This document shows positions 18,219 to 26,828 of a stretch of DNA of 64,000 nucleotides, piece after piece (the stretch's first letter is position 1; every line of letters begins with the position of its first letter). The notes below the pieces were generated by a model that worked only from the letters and a program-made list of their open reading frames with translations, ran no database searches and was not told the origin of the DNA. The translations under genes were made by a program, and so were the position numbers. Source of the DNA: Paenibacillus xylanexedens (lineage in GTDB: Bacteria; Bacillota; Bacilli; Paenibacillales; Paenibacillaceae); contig NZ_CP018620.1 in assembly GCF_001908275.1 (NCBI RefSeq), positions 4,464,001-4,528,000 on the forward strand, written 5' to 3'.

Positions 18219-18242
18219 AAGCGTACATGAACGGAGGATGTA

Positions 18243-19502
18243 ATGATTGATCTACTTATCACAGATACGGTGATTTCCGGGGCTGAAAGGCGAATGGATG
18301 TCGGGATATCCTCTGGCAAGATTGCATTTGTCACGCCATGCGGGGAAAGGAAAACCGAAGCGTCTCGTGTAGTGCAGGGCAAAGGAGGCTTATTGCTGCC
18401 CGGATTCGTCGAGCCGCATATTCATTTGGAAAAAGCATATTTGCTGGATTCCATGGATCGGGAGGCGGAGTCTCTCCAGGACGCAATTCGGATAACATCC
18501 AAACTGAAAAGTTCGTTCACGAGGGAGGACATGTATCGTCGCTCGCTGGTTGTCATTCGAGAAGCCGTCAGGAATGGTGTAACCCATATGCGTTGCCATG
18601 CAGAGGTTGATCCGGTTCTTGGACTCAGAGCTGCCGAATCTGCTCTTCGTCTCAAACAATCCTTAAAACATCAACTGGATTTACAGGTAGTTGCCTTTCC
18701 ACAAGAAGGGGTGTTTAAGAGTCCGGGGACTGCTGAGCTGATGGAAGAAGCCATTCGTATAGGAGCCGATGTGATTGGAGGAATCACTTATCAGGATGCA
18801 GACCTGGGGGAGCACTTGGATTTTGCATTTGGTCTGGCAGGGAAGTACGGAAAACCGCTGGATTTTCACGCGGATTTCTCGGTCGATTCCAACGACCGTG
18901 CCGTTGTGGAAATTGCAAAAAGGACAATTGCTGCAGGAATGCAGGGGCATTTAGCCGCCGGACATGTAACCTCGCTCGGTTCCCTCCCTGAACACGAAGC
19001 TTTGGTTATCGGAGAGCTTCTGTGTCTTGCCGGAATCAGCGTCATTACGCTGCCGATGACGGACCTCTTTTTGAATGGAAGGGAAGGCTCCGAAGGACAT
19101 CATAGAGGTCTGACTCCCGTGAAACTACTGCAGGACTGTGGAGTGAATGTGGCAATTGGCGTCAATAATGTGCGCAACCCATTCACGCCGTTTGGCAAAG
19201 CAGACCCAATTGAGGCTGCCTGGCTATTGGCGATTACTTCGTATATGGGCGGCAAACGGGATGCGCTCATCTTGACCAATATGCTGACGCATAACGCGGC
19301 ACAGGCGTTAGGCATTGATAATTATGGCGTTAGGGTCGGCGCTCCGGCTGATATGGTATTGTTCCGAGAGCGGTCGGAAAGGGAAGTTCTGCTTAATAAA
19401 CCGGAGGCCCGCACGGTTTGGAAATCGGGTTTACAGGTAGCTTGTACTGACTCAAAACCTTTGGAATTACCGTGGTTGTCGGAAGATATCGAAACAATCT
19501 AA
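18243..19502 (+). CDS. Cytosine-deaminase-like amidohydrolase 1 (altered metal ligand)
   Basis: 419 residues, GGAGG before the ATG. The protein follows the cytosine deaminase/AtzC branch of amidohydrolases: PGFVEPHIHLEK (His59, His61), DFHAD (His209) and AGHVTSLG (His241). At the position of the final metal-binding Asp (GHDD in CodA, GSDN in the neighbour gene) it has Asn308 in GVNNVRNPF, and the Glu that shuttles protons in CodA (HCDE) appears replaced in HADF. It may bind metal differently or act on an unusual substrate. It is the first gene after the divergent promoter, 23 bases ahead of its paralogue. Reaction expected: hydrolysis of a ring or exocyclic C-N bond; substrate unknown. Confidence 0.8.
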   Translation: MIDLLITDTVISGAERRMDVGISSGKIAFVTPCGERKTEASRVVQGKGGLLLPGFVEPHIHLEKAYLLDSMDREAESLQDAIRITSKLKSSFTREDMYRRSLVVIREAVRNGVTHMRCHAEVDPVLGLRAAESALRLKQSLKHQLDLQVVAFPQEGVFKSPGTAELMEEAIRIGADVIGGITYQDADLGEHLDFAFGLAGKYGKPLDFHADFSVDSNDRAVVEIAKRTIAAGMQGHLAAGHVTSLGSLPEHEALVIGELLCLAGISVITLPMTDLFLNGREGSEGHHRGLTPVKLLQDCGVNVAIGVNNVRNPFTPFGKADPIEAAWLLAITSYMGGKRDALILTNMLTHNAAQALGIDNYGVRVGAPADMVLFRERSEREVLLNKPEARTVWKSGLQVACTDSKPLELPWLSEDIETI

Positions 19503-19525
19503 TTATGAAGTAAGGGGATGGAGTT

Positions 19526-20746
19526 ATGGAGAAAGGGTTAACACTCGTAAAAAATGTCAAATGGTCGGAAAACATGTTTGATCTAACGATTGATCAAGCA
19601 ACTGGACTTATTGTCAGCATTGAGACTGCCGGAACGGATGCGGATCTCACATCTGTAAATATTGCCGGTAGGGCGACAACCGTCATTGATGCGGATGGAC
19701 TCCACTATGTACCGCCAATGGCAGATATGCATACCCATCTGGACAAGCATTTTATTGGTGAGCCGTGGAAGTCTTTGCAGCCGTTTGTCACACTGCCCGG
19801 CCAGTTGGAATTTGAGAAAAACATGTTGGGAGAACTACCGACCGGGGCGGGAGAACGTGCGAAACGAATGTTGGATTTAATGCTTGCCCAAGGTACAACG
19901 ACAATCCGGACACACGTTGACGTGGATCCGCAAATTGGCCTCTCTCATCTTGAGGAAGTCTTGGAAGTGCGTGAGATGTACCAGGGACGCATCGATATGG
20001 AAATTGTGGCGTTTCCCCAGCAAGGCCTGCTTCGATCCGACTCCGTTTCCGTCATGCGGCAAGCGCTTCGTGCTGGAGCCAACTATGTTGGTGGTGTGGA
20101 TCCGGCCGGACTGGACCGCCGGGTCGATGCCAGTCTGGAAGCCATGTTTGAACTTGCGACAGAATTCTCTGCGGGCATCGACTTGCATCTGCATGACCCG
20201 AGTCATCTCGGAATATACACGATCAGCCGCTTCGCCGAACTGACAGAACAAGCCGGTATGTCCGGCCGTACCGCGGTAAGCCATGCCTATTGTTTGGGCC
20301 AGGTTGGGGAAACAGAGGTGCGCTCACTCGCAGAAAGGTTGTGTGCGACCGGCGTAGCCATCATGACGAGTGTGCCCATTGACAGGCCCATGCCCCCCAT
20401 CAAACTGTTGATGGAAACGGGAGTATCCGTGCATATCGGTTCCGATAACATTTTGGATTCGTGGAGCCCATTCGGAAATGGCGATATGCTCTCTCGTGGG
20501 TCACGTCTCGCTGAAGCATCCGGTTGGGTGGAAGACTTCTGGCTGTTAGAAACGTACAAGCTTATATCCAATGCGCCATTAACTCCAAAAGTGGGTGAAC
20601 GAGGCACTTTCTCGTTGGTAAATGCCATAAATGCGATGCATGCGTTGGCTGCAGCACCTTCACGCGAAGCTGTATTTTCGGGTGGTGTGCTTGTTGGTGG
20701 TCGAATGTTTCCGAACAGCAGACAGATGGCAGCCATCCATTCGTAA
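19526..20746 (+). CDS. Cytosine-deaminase-like amidohydrolase 2
   Basis: 406 residues with AAGGGGATGG before the ATG. It is a paralogue of the preceding gene with the complete ligand set: MHTHLDKH (His69, His71), DLHLHD, VSHAYCLG and Asp307 in GSDNILDSWSPFG. The family hydrolyses amino- or alkylamino groups from heterocycles (cytosine, isopropylammelide and relatives). Co-transcription with gene 1 is implied by a 23-base gap and one terminator after both. The pair may act in sequence or form a mixed oligomer. The substrate is unknown; the PucR-type regulator points to a purine-, pyrimidine- or ureide-like compound. Confidence 0.85.
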   Translation: MEKGLTLVKNVKWSENMFDLTIDQATGLIVSIETAGTDADLTSVNIAGRATTVIDADGLHYVPPMADMHTHLDKHFIGEPWKSLQPFVTLPGQLEFEKNMLGELPTGAGERAKRMLDLMLAQGTTTIRTHVDVDPQIGLSHLEEVLEVREMYQGRIDMEIVAFPQQGLLRSDSVSVMRQALRAGANYVGGVDPAGLDRRVDASLEAMFELATEFSAGIDLHLHDPSHLGIYTISRFAELTEQAGMSGRTAVSHAYCLGQVGETEVRSLAERLCATGVAIMTSVPIDRPMPPIKLLMETGVSVHIGSDNILDSWSPFGNGDMLSRGSRLAEASGWVEDFWLLETYKLISNAPLTPKVGERGTFSLVNAINAMHALAAAPSREAVFSGGVLVGGRMFPNSRQMAAIHS

Positions 20747-20766
20747 CAATCTTTAATATACATGAT

Positions 20767-20799
20767 GCAGCGCATCCTTTTTCAGGTGCGTTGCTTTTT
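20767..20799 (+). terminator. Terminator after the amidohydrolase pair
   Basis: GCAGCGCATC and GGTGCGTTGC form a 10-bp stem with wobbles, then TTTTT. It splits the cluster into two transcripts or gives partial termination. Confidence 0.7.
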
Positions 20800-20893
20800 G
20801 GCATGAAAAGGCTGATCACATGACGTATAGAACGTTGCTTAATGCAGTTTATGTCATAAAACATTACACATAAGTTTAGATATGCTTTTCTTT

Positions 20894-20969
20894 TGGTGTA
20901 ATAATCCAAATGAAATCATTTTTTTTAGTGAATCACACCAATGACTGAGGCTTCCTTACATCGTATTAT
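20894..20969 (+). promoter_or_regulatory. Promoter and inverted-repeat operator before the ABC transporter genes
   Basis: ATGACT (20941-20946), a 17-base spacer and TATTAT (20964-20969) form a plausible sigma-A promoter about 110 bases before the first permease. Directly upstream lies an inverted repeat with long spacing, TGGTGTAAT (20894-20902) and ATCACACCA (20932-20940), ending at the -35. That position suits an activator. The remaining bases to 21079 hold only the ribosome binding site. Confidence 0.4.
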
Positions 20970-21078
20970 TCATATAAGAACAATTTTAAGTCATATAAAC
21001 TGACATTCATAGAATAGGAGGGATGTTGGAGGAGTTACACAAACCAAACATCATTGTTAAGAACAGGGGGAGAGAGAC

Positions 21079-22011
21079 ATGCGTCGAGGTTTCCATGAAA
21101 ACCGCATCCAAAATATCAGAAAGCATGGGCTGTTATTGGTCATGATTTTGCCAGGCATCATCTATCTGTTCATCAACAATTACTTGCCCATGTTCGGCAT
21201 TGTGATTGCGTTCAAAGATATCAATTTTGCAAAAGGAATCTGGGGAAGTGACTGGGTAGGCTTCGATAATTTCGCCTATCTGTTCCAAACACAGGATGCT
21301 TGGGTGATTACCCGTAACACGTTACTCTACAACGGCGCATTTATCGTGCTTGGAACAGTGCTCTCCATAGCTGTGGCCGTATTGTTGAACGAGGTAAAAA
21401 AGCGATTTGCCTCCCGACTGTACCAAAGCATCATTTTGCTGCCCTATCTGATCTCGATGGTCATTGTCGCTTACTTGGTTCTGGCATTGCTCAACGAGGA
21501 AAACGGATTCGTCAATCATTACGTGCTTCCTTTGCTGGGGATTGACCCCGTGTCGTGGTATGCGGATTCCGGTAAATGGCCCTTTATATTAAGTGTCGTA
21601 TATCTGTGGAAAAACGTCGGTTATACATGCATTGTTTATCTGGCCTCAATTGTAGGCATCAGCCAAGAATATTATGAATCCGCTACGCTGGACGGAGCAT
21701 CCAAGTGGAGGCAAGTCTGGAGCATTACCCTTCCTCTGCTTAAACCCACGATGGTCATTATGGTGCTTCTTGCAGTGGGACGTATCTTCAATTCCGATTT
21801 CGGATTGTTCTATCAGGTTCCGCTGAATTCGGGTGCACTGCAAACGACTACGGATGTCATTGACACATACGTTTATCGTGGATTGATGACTTTTGGGGAT
21901 TTCGGAATGTCATCCGCTGCCGGACTTTATCAGTCCATTGTCGGTTTTCTGTTAGTATTGACGACAAATGCGATCGTTCGTCGCAAAAACCGGGATTTGG
22001 CGCTGTTTTAG
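21079..22011 (+). CDS. ABC transporter permease, LplB/UgpA type
   Basis: 310 residues, six predicted membrane helices, start after AGGGGGAGAGAG. The cytoplasmic EAA loop is present as EYYESATLDGASKWRQVW, followed by ITLPLLKPTMVIM. This is the first of two carbohydrate-type (CUT1) permeases. No ATPase gene is in the cluster, as is common for Lpl/Ytc-type systems that use a shared MsmX-like ATPase. With the neighbouring binding protein it should import the substrate of the flanking hydrolases. Confidence 0.85.
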   Translation: MRRGFHENRIQNIRKHGLLLVMILPGIIYLFINNYLPMFGIVIAFKDINFAKGIWGSDWVGFDNFAYLFQTQDAWVITRNTLLYNGAFIVLGTVLSIAVAVLLNEVKKRFASRLYQSIILLPYLISMVIVAYLVLALLNEENGFVNHYVLPLLGIDPVSWYADSGKWPFILSVVYLWKNVGYTCIVYLASIVGISQEYYESATLDGASKWRQVWSITLPLLKPTMVIMVLLAVGRIFNSDFGLFYQVPLNSGALQTTTDVIDTYVYRGLMTFGDFGMSSAAGLYQSIVGFLLVLTTNAIVRRKNRDLALF

Positions 22012-22028
22012 CTAAGGGGGAGGACAAC

Positions 22029-22910
22029 ATGTATTCAAATAGGATATATCAAATGGCTGTTCACCTCGTGCTCATCATGATGGGAATCGCTGCAGTGTTT
22101 CCGTTTGTACTTCTGTTATCCGCTTCCCTAACCGAGGAACAAGCCATTATCAGGGATGGTTATCGTTTGTTACCGGCTCAATTCAGCTTCGATGCTTATG
22201 TGTATCTGTTTAATCAATATTCGTTGATTCTGCGGTCGTATGGAATTACGACGTTCATCACGGTCGTGGGCACGATATTTGGATTGTTGATCACAACCCT
22301 GGTCGCTTATCCGCTATCCAGAAATGTGCTTCCATTTCGTTCGTTCCTGTCATTCTTCGTATTTTTCACCCTGCTTTTCAATGGGGGGCTGGTGCCAATG
22401 TACCTGGTTTATACGGACCTCTTCCATTTGAAAGATACCATCTGGTCGCTAATCATCCCGAATTTACTGACCAATGGGTTCTACATTTTGTTGATGCGCA
22501 GTTTCTTTTCCACATCCATTCCCGGCGAAGTCGTGGAATCGGCCTATGTGGATGGAGCCAACGAATGGGTTATTTATTGCAAAATCGTTCTCCCGCTTGC
22601 TCTCCCAAGCCTGGCAACCATTGGTCTGATGCTCATGATCTCATATTGGAACGATTGGTTTAACGGTCTGATCTTCATCAATGATGGAAGCCTCTACAGC
22701 ATTCAAAACCTGCTTAATCGAATGTTGTCTGATGTCCAGTACTTGCAGCAAAACAGTTTGTCTGGCCAGACGGCTGTTGTCTCATCCGTACCTCTCGGCA
22801 GTGTGAGAATGGCTATTGCCGTAATCGGCGTGTTGCCACTGATCGCAGCGTATCCGTTTTTCCAGAAGTTCTTCGTCAAGGGATTGACCATTGGTGCCGT
22901 AAAAGGTTAG
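22029..22910 (+). CDS. ABC transporter permease, YtcP/LplC type
   Basis: 293 residues, six predicted helices, 17 bases after the first permease with GGGGGAGG upstream. The EAA loop is VVESAYVDGANEWVIYCKIV followed by LPLALPSLATIGLM, the standard second-permease form. The C-terminus QKFFVKGLTIGAVKG is the usual ending of this group. It pairs with the preceding permease. Confidence 0.87.
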   Translation: MYSNRIYQMAVHLVLIMMGIAAVFPFVLLLSASLTEEQAIIRDGYRLLPAQFSFDAYVYLFNQYSLILRSYGITTFITVVGTIFGLLITTLVAYPLSRNVLPFRSFLSFFVFFTLLFNGGLVPMYLVYTDLFHLKDTIWSLIIPNLLTNGFYILLMRSFFSTSIPGEVVESAYVDGANEWVIYCKIVLPLALPSLATIGLMLMISYWNDWFNGLIFINDGSLYSIQNLLNRMLSDVQYLQQNSLSGQTAVVSSVPLGSVRMAIAVIGVLPLIAAYPFFQKFFVKGLTIGAVKG

Positions 22911-22960
22911 TCATGCTTCGTATCCAAGATGTCTCATCCAAAAGCAAACATGGGGAGTGA

Positions 22961-24460
22961 ATGAAGATGTTCAGAAAAAGATTGCCTGCGGGTTTCTTGA
23001 GGGTAATGTCCTTAATTTGTGCGGCCCCTCTATTGTTGACGGCATGCGGAAATCCAGACAGTAAGGAGGGAGCAGAACCTGGGAAAGCTTCAGCAACAGA
23101 CATGTATGAAGTGGTCATGACGTATCCGGCTTTTGGGGATGTAACGGATGTTAAGGAAATTCAGGAAGCCATCAGTGATATTACAGCGGAAAAGGTAGGC
23201 GCCACCGTGAAGCTCTTGCCTGTTAATGGATCGAACTATGCCAATCAAATGAACTTGATGCTGGCGGGCAGCGAGAAACTGGATCTGGTGTATACCAGCG
23301 TTTGGTTAGGCCTTGAATCCCAAATCGGCAGGGGACAGTTACTGCCCATGGACGAATCGTTGAATGAATTTGGTAAAAAGATACTGGAGGCTGTTCCGGA
23401 GGAAGCCGCAGAAGCCGGGAAGATGAATGGTGAAACATATAGCGTTCCCAGCATTAAAGCTTGGGCACTTTCTCCCAGTTTTGTGATGGACAAAGAGCTT
23501 GCCGATAAGCATGATATTGACCTTAGCGCCATAAAAACCTGGAATGATATCTCTGCTGTATTGCAGCGTATCAAGGACAATGAGCCAGGTGTCACGCCGA
23601 TTGTCAGCTATACCTCGCAGGAAACACCCGGACAAGCCATGCTGAATTTTGATCCATTGGGAACAGCACCTGGCGTACTGGATTTTGGCGGGGAGGACTT
23701 CACCGTGCAGAACCTTTTTGCGACATCGCGGTTCTCCACAATGACTGACCTGATGCGTGATTGGTATCAAAAAGGTTATTTTAGCAAAGACGTCGCAACG
23801 TCACAGGAAACGGGCTCCAATCTGATCAAGGCAGGCAAAGCCTTCTCGTATATCCGGAATATCAATGAGTGTTACTCGGAATCACTTGCGGCTGGGACTG
23901 AACTTGTATGCGTCCCCCTTGAGGACTCGTATATGACGCGTAATAGCGTAGCTTCCAACATGATGTCTTTGGCAAGGAACAGTGAGCAGCCGGATAAGGC
24001 GATTCAAGTATTGGAACTGTTTTACTCGGACGAAGCAGTCATTAATCTGTTTACCAACGGAATTGAGGGCAAGCATTATGTTAAGCGGGATAATGACCTG
24101 ATCGGCAAGCCGGAAGGTGTTACTGCAACAGGATACGATTCAAACCAATATGCCGTGGGGAACAATTTTCTGTCCTATATATGGGAAGGGAATGATCCTG
24201 ACATGTGGGAGCACTTGAGGGGCGAAAACGAGAGTGCCGTAAAATCAAGGGCGATGGGCTTCAGCTTCGACATCAATCCGGTCAAAACACAAATTACCTC
24301 GGTAGCCAACGTCCAAAACCAGTATGATGCAGGCTTTCAGACAGGAACTTTTGACCCGTCAGAACTGGGTGCTTATCTCGACAAACTAAAGAATGCAGGC
24401 GTAGAGAAAATATTGACGGAAAAGCAAAACCAGTTAAACCAATGGCTTGAAAATAAATAG
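22961..24460 (+). CDS. Extracellular solute-binding lipoprotein (LipO-like)
   Basis: 499 residues. A lipoprotein signal ends at LLLTAC (Cys29), then a charged linker and a periplasmic-binding fold of the LipO/DUF3502 class (VTDVKEIQEAISDITAEKVG, then YANQMNLMLAGSEKLDLVYT). The C-terminal part from about residue 360 matches the DUF3502 region, with GFSFDINPVKTQ. It captures substrate outside the membrane for the two permeases. The start could also be the ATG at 22967; both lie downstream of GGGGAG. LipO-type proteins usually serve sugars or glycosides, which contrasts with the deaminase-like enzymes around it. Confidence 0.85.
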   Translation: MKMFRKRLPAGFLRVMSLICAAPLLLTACGNPDSKEGAEPGKASATDMYEVVMTYPAFGDVTDVKEIQEAISDITAEKVGATVKLLPVNGSNYANQMNLMLAGSEKLDLVYTSVWLGLESQIGRGQLLPMDESLNEFGKKILEAVPEEAAEAGKMNGETYSVPSIKAWALSPSFVMDKELADKHDIDLSAIKTWNDISAVLQRIKDNEPGVTPIVSYTSQETPGQAMLNFDPLGTAPGVLDFGGEDFTVQNLFATSRFSTMTDLMRDWYQKGYFSKDVATSQETGSNLIKAGKAFSYIRNINECYSESLAAGTELVCVPLEDSYMTRNSVASNMMSLARNSEQPDKAIQVLELFYSDEAVINLFTNGIEGKHYVKRDNDLIGKPEGVTATGYDSNQYAVGNNFLSYIWEGNDPDMWEHLRGENESAVKSRAMGFSFDINPVKTQITSVANVQNQYDAGFQTGTFDPSELGAYLDKLKNAGVEKILTEKQNQLNQWLENK

Positions 24461-24476
24461 AAGGAGCTGATCACGC

Positions 24477-25439
24477 ATGTTTAATCCTGTCATTGATGTT
24501 CACCACCATATCATCTCTAAAGAAATGCAACGAAAGCAGCGGGAGCTGGGAATGGAGATTCCAAGTTTTATGCCAAAGTGGACGCCCGAGATCGGGATGC
24601 AAAAAATGGATGTATGTGACATCTCGTTTTCATTCCTTTCAGCTCCGTCAGACCTGACGTTCATCGACCAATCTTCCGCCAACGCATTGGCACGTAAAAT
24701 GAATGAAGAGCTCGCATCGTATGCTCAACTTCATCCTGAGCGGTATGGTGCGTTTGCAACGCTTCCACTCCCGGATCCCGCAGCAGCCATGGAAGAAACA
24801 TTGTATGCACTTGATGTTCTCGGGATGGATGGTGTTGCAATGCTGACAAGTTATCAGGGGAAATATTTAAGCCATCCGGATTACACCGAATTGTTAACCG
24901 AATTGGATCGACGCAGTGCTGTTGTGTTTCTGCATCCCATCCTTATACCGCAAAAAATCGCTGGGCTCAGTCCTGCACTGCTTGAGGGCACCTTTGATAC
25001 GACGCGTGCTGTCACTACGATGGCTGTTCATCGCATTTTCGACCAATATCCATCCATTACGTTCATTCTTCCCCATACAGGGGGCATGGTGCCGTATATT
25101 AAATGGAGAATTGCGCTTGCCGCCATCGGGCAAGATTCGATTCAGGTTGAAACAACACCGGAACAATTTCAAGCTGAAATAGCCAAACTGGACCACCTTT
25201 ATTATGATTCCACGTTGAATCTCGGCACGATCCAAAAGTTGATTGCACCTGATCGGATTCTGTTCGGAGCGGACATACCTTGGCCAGCGGACAGCGTCCT
25301 TCGGATACAACGGGAGTCGGTATTCCATGAAGCACAGCAGATCAGCGAAGAAAACGCGAAAGCGATCGCTTATGGCAATGCCTTTCGTCTATTTCCCCGC
25401 ATTTCTAAGCTTTTTGATATAGAGAAAAAGTTAATTTAA
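24477..25439 (+). CDS. Amidohydrolase_2 family (ACMSD-like) hydrolase or decarboxylase
   Basis: 320 residues, AAGGAG before the ATG, 16 bases after the binding-protein gene. Motifs of the ACMSD/resorcylate decarboxylase branch: VIDVHHHI at the N-terminus, VVFLHPILIP, ILPHTGGMVPYIKWR and LFGADIPWP, giving the expected metal ligands (His pair, two more His, one Asp). These enzymes decarboxylate aromatic or unsaturated acids, or hydrolyse lactones. It ends the cluster and would act on a product of the upstream amidohydrolases or on the imported compound itself. Confidence 0.85.
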   Translation: MFNPVIDVHHHIISKEMQRKQRELGMEIPSFMPKWTPEIGMQKMDVCDISFSFLSAPSDLTFIDQSSANALARKMNEELASYAQLHPERYGAFATLPLPDPAAAMEETLYALDVLGMDGVAMLTSYQGKYLSHPDYTELLTELDRRSAVVFLHPILIPQKIAGLSPALLEGTFDTTRAVTTMAVHRIFDQYPSITFILPHTGGMVPYIKWRIALAAIGQDSIQVETTPEQFQAEIAKLDHLYYDSTLNLGTIQKLIAPDRILFGADIPWPADSVLRIQRESVFHEAQQISEENAKAIAYGNAFRLFPRISKLFDIEKKLI

Positions 25440-25454
25440 AGTGTTAGGAACCGA

Positions 25455-25522
25455 TAACTCAATCATATAAAGAAAGCAGCTGATCCAAGTGATCGGCTGC
25501 TTTTATTCAGCTAACGAGAGGA
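25455..25522. repeat. Direct repeat 1 flanking arr, containing a bidirectional terminator
   Basis: A stem AAGCAGCTGATC / GATCGGCTGCTTTT (25474-25504), preceded by TAACTCAATC and followed by CTAACGAGAGG. The same order, TAACCCAA, stem, CTAACGAGCAGG, recurs at 26064-26128 on the other side of the arr gene. It ends both the amidohydrolase operon and arr. Confidence 0.75.
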
Positions 25523-25523
25523 A

Positions 25524-25940
25524 TCAATCATATATTATATTTTTTCCTTCTTCACTTAGTTTTCTCAAAGATGTAATCATGTGATTAATCTCTTCTTCAG
25601 AGTGTCTTTCCCATGAAGCTAATTCAGCTATTATTTTAAGTGGCGATTTAGATCGATATGAAAGTGTTGGGTTTCCAGGAAATTTTTTATCAGTTACGTT
25701 TGGATCACTTTCAAAATCTCCTAATGGTTCTACAATGTAGATTCTTTCTTTTGCATTAGATCTTGCCAATTCAGCACCCCATTTGGCAGCATTTAATGTT
25801 GCAGTAAAGTATATATGGTTAGAATTTTTCTCTTGGTAATTTGATAAAAATTGTGGTTCTAATAAATCACCAATTTGCAGTTCTGCTTTTGTACCATGAA
25901 AAAAAGGGCCTTGATCTATGATCACTTTTTTGTCATCCAT
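25524..25940 (-). CDS. arr: Rifamycin ADP-ribosyltransferase
   Basis: 138 residues, AGAGGTGG before the ATG on the minus strand. Sequence runs closely along the Arr family: GPFFHGTKAELQIGDLL, then NHIYFTATLNAAKWGAELA, IYIVEPLGDFESDPN, DKKFPGNPTLSYRS and a C-terminal ELASWERHS. Length is that of the family (about 140). Arr transfers ADP-ribose from NAD+ to the C23 hydroxyl of rifamycins and inactivates them. The gene is AT-richer than its neighbours and sits between two near-identical direct repeats, which suggests arrival or exchange as a cassette, although chromosomal arr genes are common in environmental Bacillales. Confidence 0.93.
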   Translation of the reverse strand: MDDKKVIIDQGPFFHGTKAELQIGDLLEPQFLSNYQEKNSNHIYFTATLNAAKWGAELARSNAKERIYIVEPLGDFESDPNVTDKKFPGNPTLSYRSKSPLKIIAELASWERHSEEEINHMITSLRKLSEEGKNIIYD

Positions 25941-26063
25941 ACTGATCCACCTCTTTTTTAGTTTTGTATTTAGCAGTATAGTGTAGGAATTCTAAAAAAA
26001 ACAGTCTATAAAAAAATAAAAAATAACGGTATAATTTAAGTAGAGAGAATGATACTGAGTCCA

Positions 26064-26128
26064 ATAACCCAAGTTTAAGAAAGCAGCCGATCAGCGTGAT
26101 CGGCTGCTTTTGTTTAACTAACGAGCAG
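26064..26128. repeat. Direct repeat 2 flanking arr, containing a terminator
   Basis: AAAGCAGCCGATC and GATCGGCTGCTTT form a perfect 13-bp stem with a 5-base loop and T-run (26080-26111). Flanks TAACCCAA and CTAACGAGCAGG match repeat 1. It lies upstream of arr and of the divergent MarR operon, so as a terminator it has no obvious gene to end, which supports duplication rather than function. From 26130 to 26325 lie only the MarR operators and promoter region. Confidence 0.7.
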
Positions 26129-26231
26129 GTTAAAAGATAATCCGTTCAGGGCAGGTCTCTGTCCTGGATTATAGAGTAATGTTGTAATGCCAGAGTATAT
26201 AGTTGATAAGCATTATCATTCATGATATATT

Positions 26232-26310
26232 GTTAACCAGTAAACTAAATATAATAATTTATTTAGAATAACCCTATTTATTAAAATAATATTTTTGTTT
26301 ACAAGTAAAT
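26232..26310 (+). promoter_or_regulatory. Two palindromic operator candidates for the MarR regulator
   Basis: GTTAACCAGTAAAC (26232-26245) and GTTTACAAGTAAAT (26297-26310) share the pattern GTTnACnaGTAAA with dyad symmetry. The second touches the ribosome binding site (AAGGAGG), the first lies upstream of an AT-rich promoter region, so binding at both could repress transcription. They fit autoregulation by the MarR protein encoded next. Confidence 0.5.
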
Positions 26311-26325
26311 AAGGAGGATCAAAGA

Positions 26326-26808
26326 ATGATCTCAATAGATCGAACAAAACAGTTACTTTATGACCAATTTATCCGTTTTTTACATGTGTATGAGAATCAC
26401 AAGGATACAGAAATCGAGCATTTCCTAAGTATTGCGCAGCGAGAAAGTATCGAGAAAATCCCTCAGCATTTGACCGCGGTTCATATGATAGATTGCATAG
26501 GCAAGCATGAGCCTATTAACAACACGGGTATTGCCGAGGCGATGAATTTGTCCAAAGCAAGTATCACCAAAATTGGAAACAAACTGCTGGAGGAAGGATT
26601 CGTCAAACGTACAAAAATGAACGACAACAAAAAAGAGAGCTATTTCCGGTTGTCACCGCAAGGCAAAAAAATCTTTGAACTGCATGAACGTCTGCATATA
26701 CATGAGGCTGAGCGCTTCTATCGTACTCTCGACAAATATTCGGAAACGGAGCTAAAAGTAATCCATCAATTTCTTCAAGACAGCAGTATAAATATTGAAT
26801 CCAGATAG
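26326..26808 (+). CDS. MarR-family transcriptional regulator
   Basis: 160 residues with AAGGAGG before the ATG. The winged helix is clear: HLTAVHMIDCIGKHEP, INNTGIAEAMNLSKASITKI (HTH), LEEGFVKRTKMNDNKKESYF (wing) and LSPQGKKIFE. It is followed 20 bases later by two nitroreductase-family genes, which it very likely controls together with itself. The inducing ligand is unknown; nitro-compounds or quinones would suit the neighbours. Confidence 0.87.
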   Translation: MISIDRTKQLLYDQFIRFLHVYENHKDTEIEHFLSIAQRESIEKIPQHLTAVHMIDCIGKHEPINNTGIAEAMNLSKASITKIGNKLLEEGFVKRTKMNDNKKESYFRLSPQGKKIFELHERLHIHEAERFYRTLDKYSETELKVIHQFLQDSSINIESR

Positions 26809-26828
26809 AACAAAGGAGAGTGAAGCAT

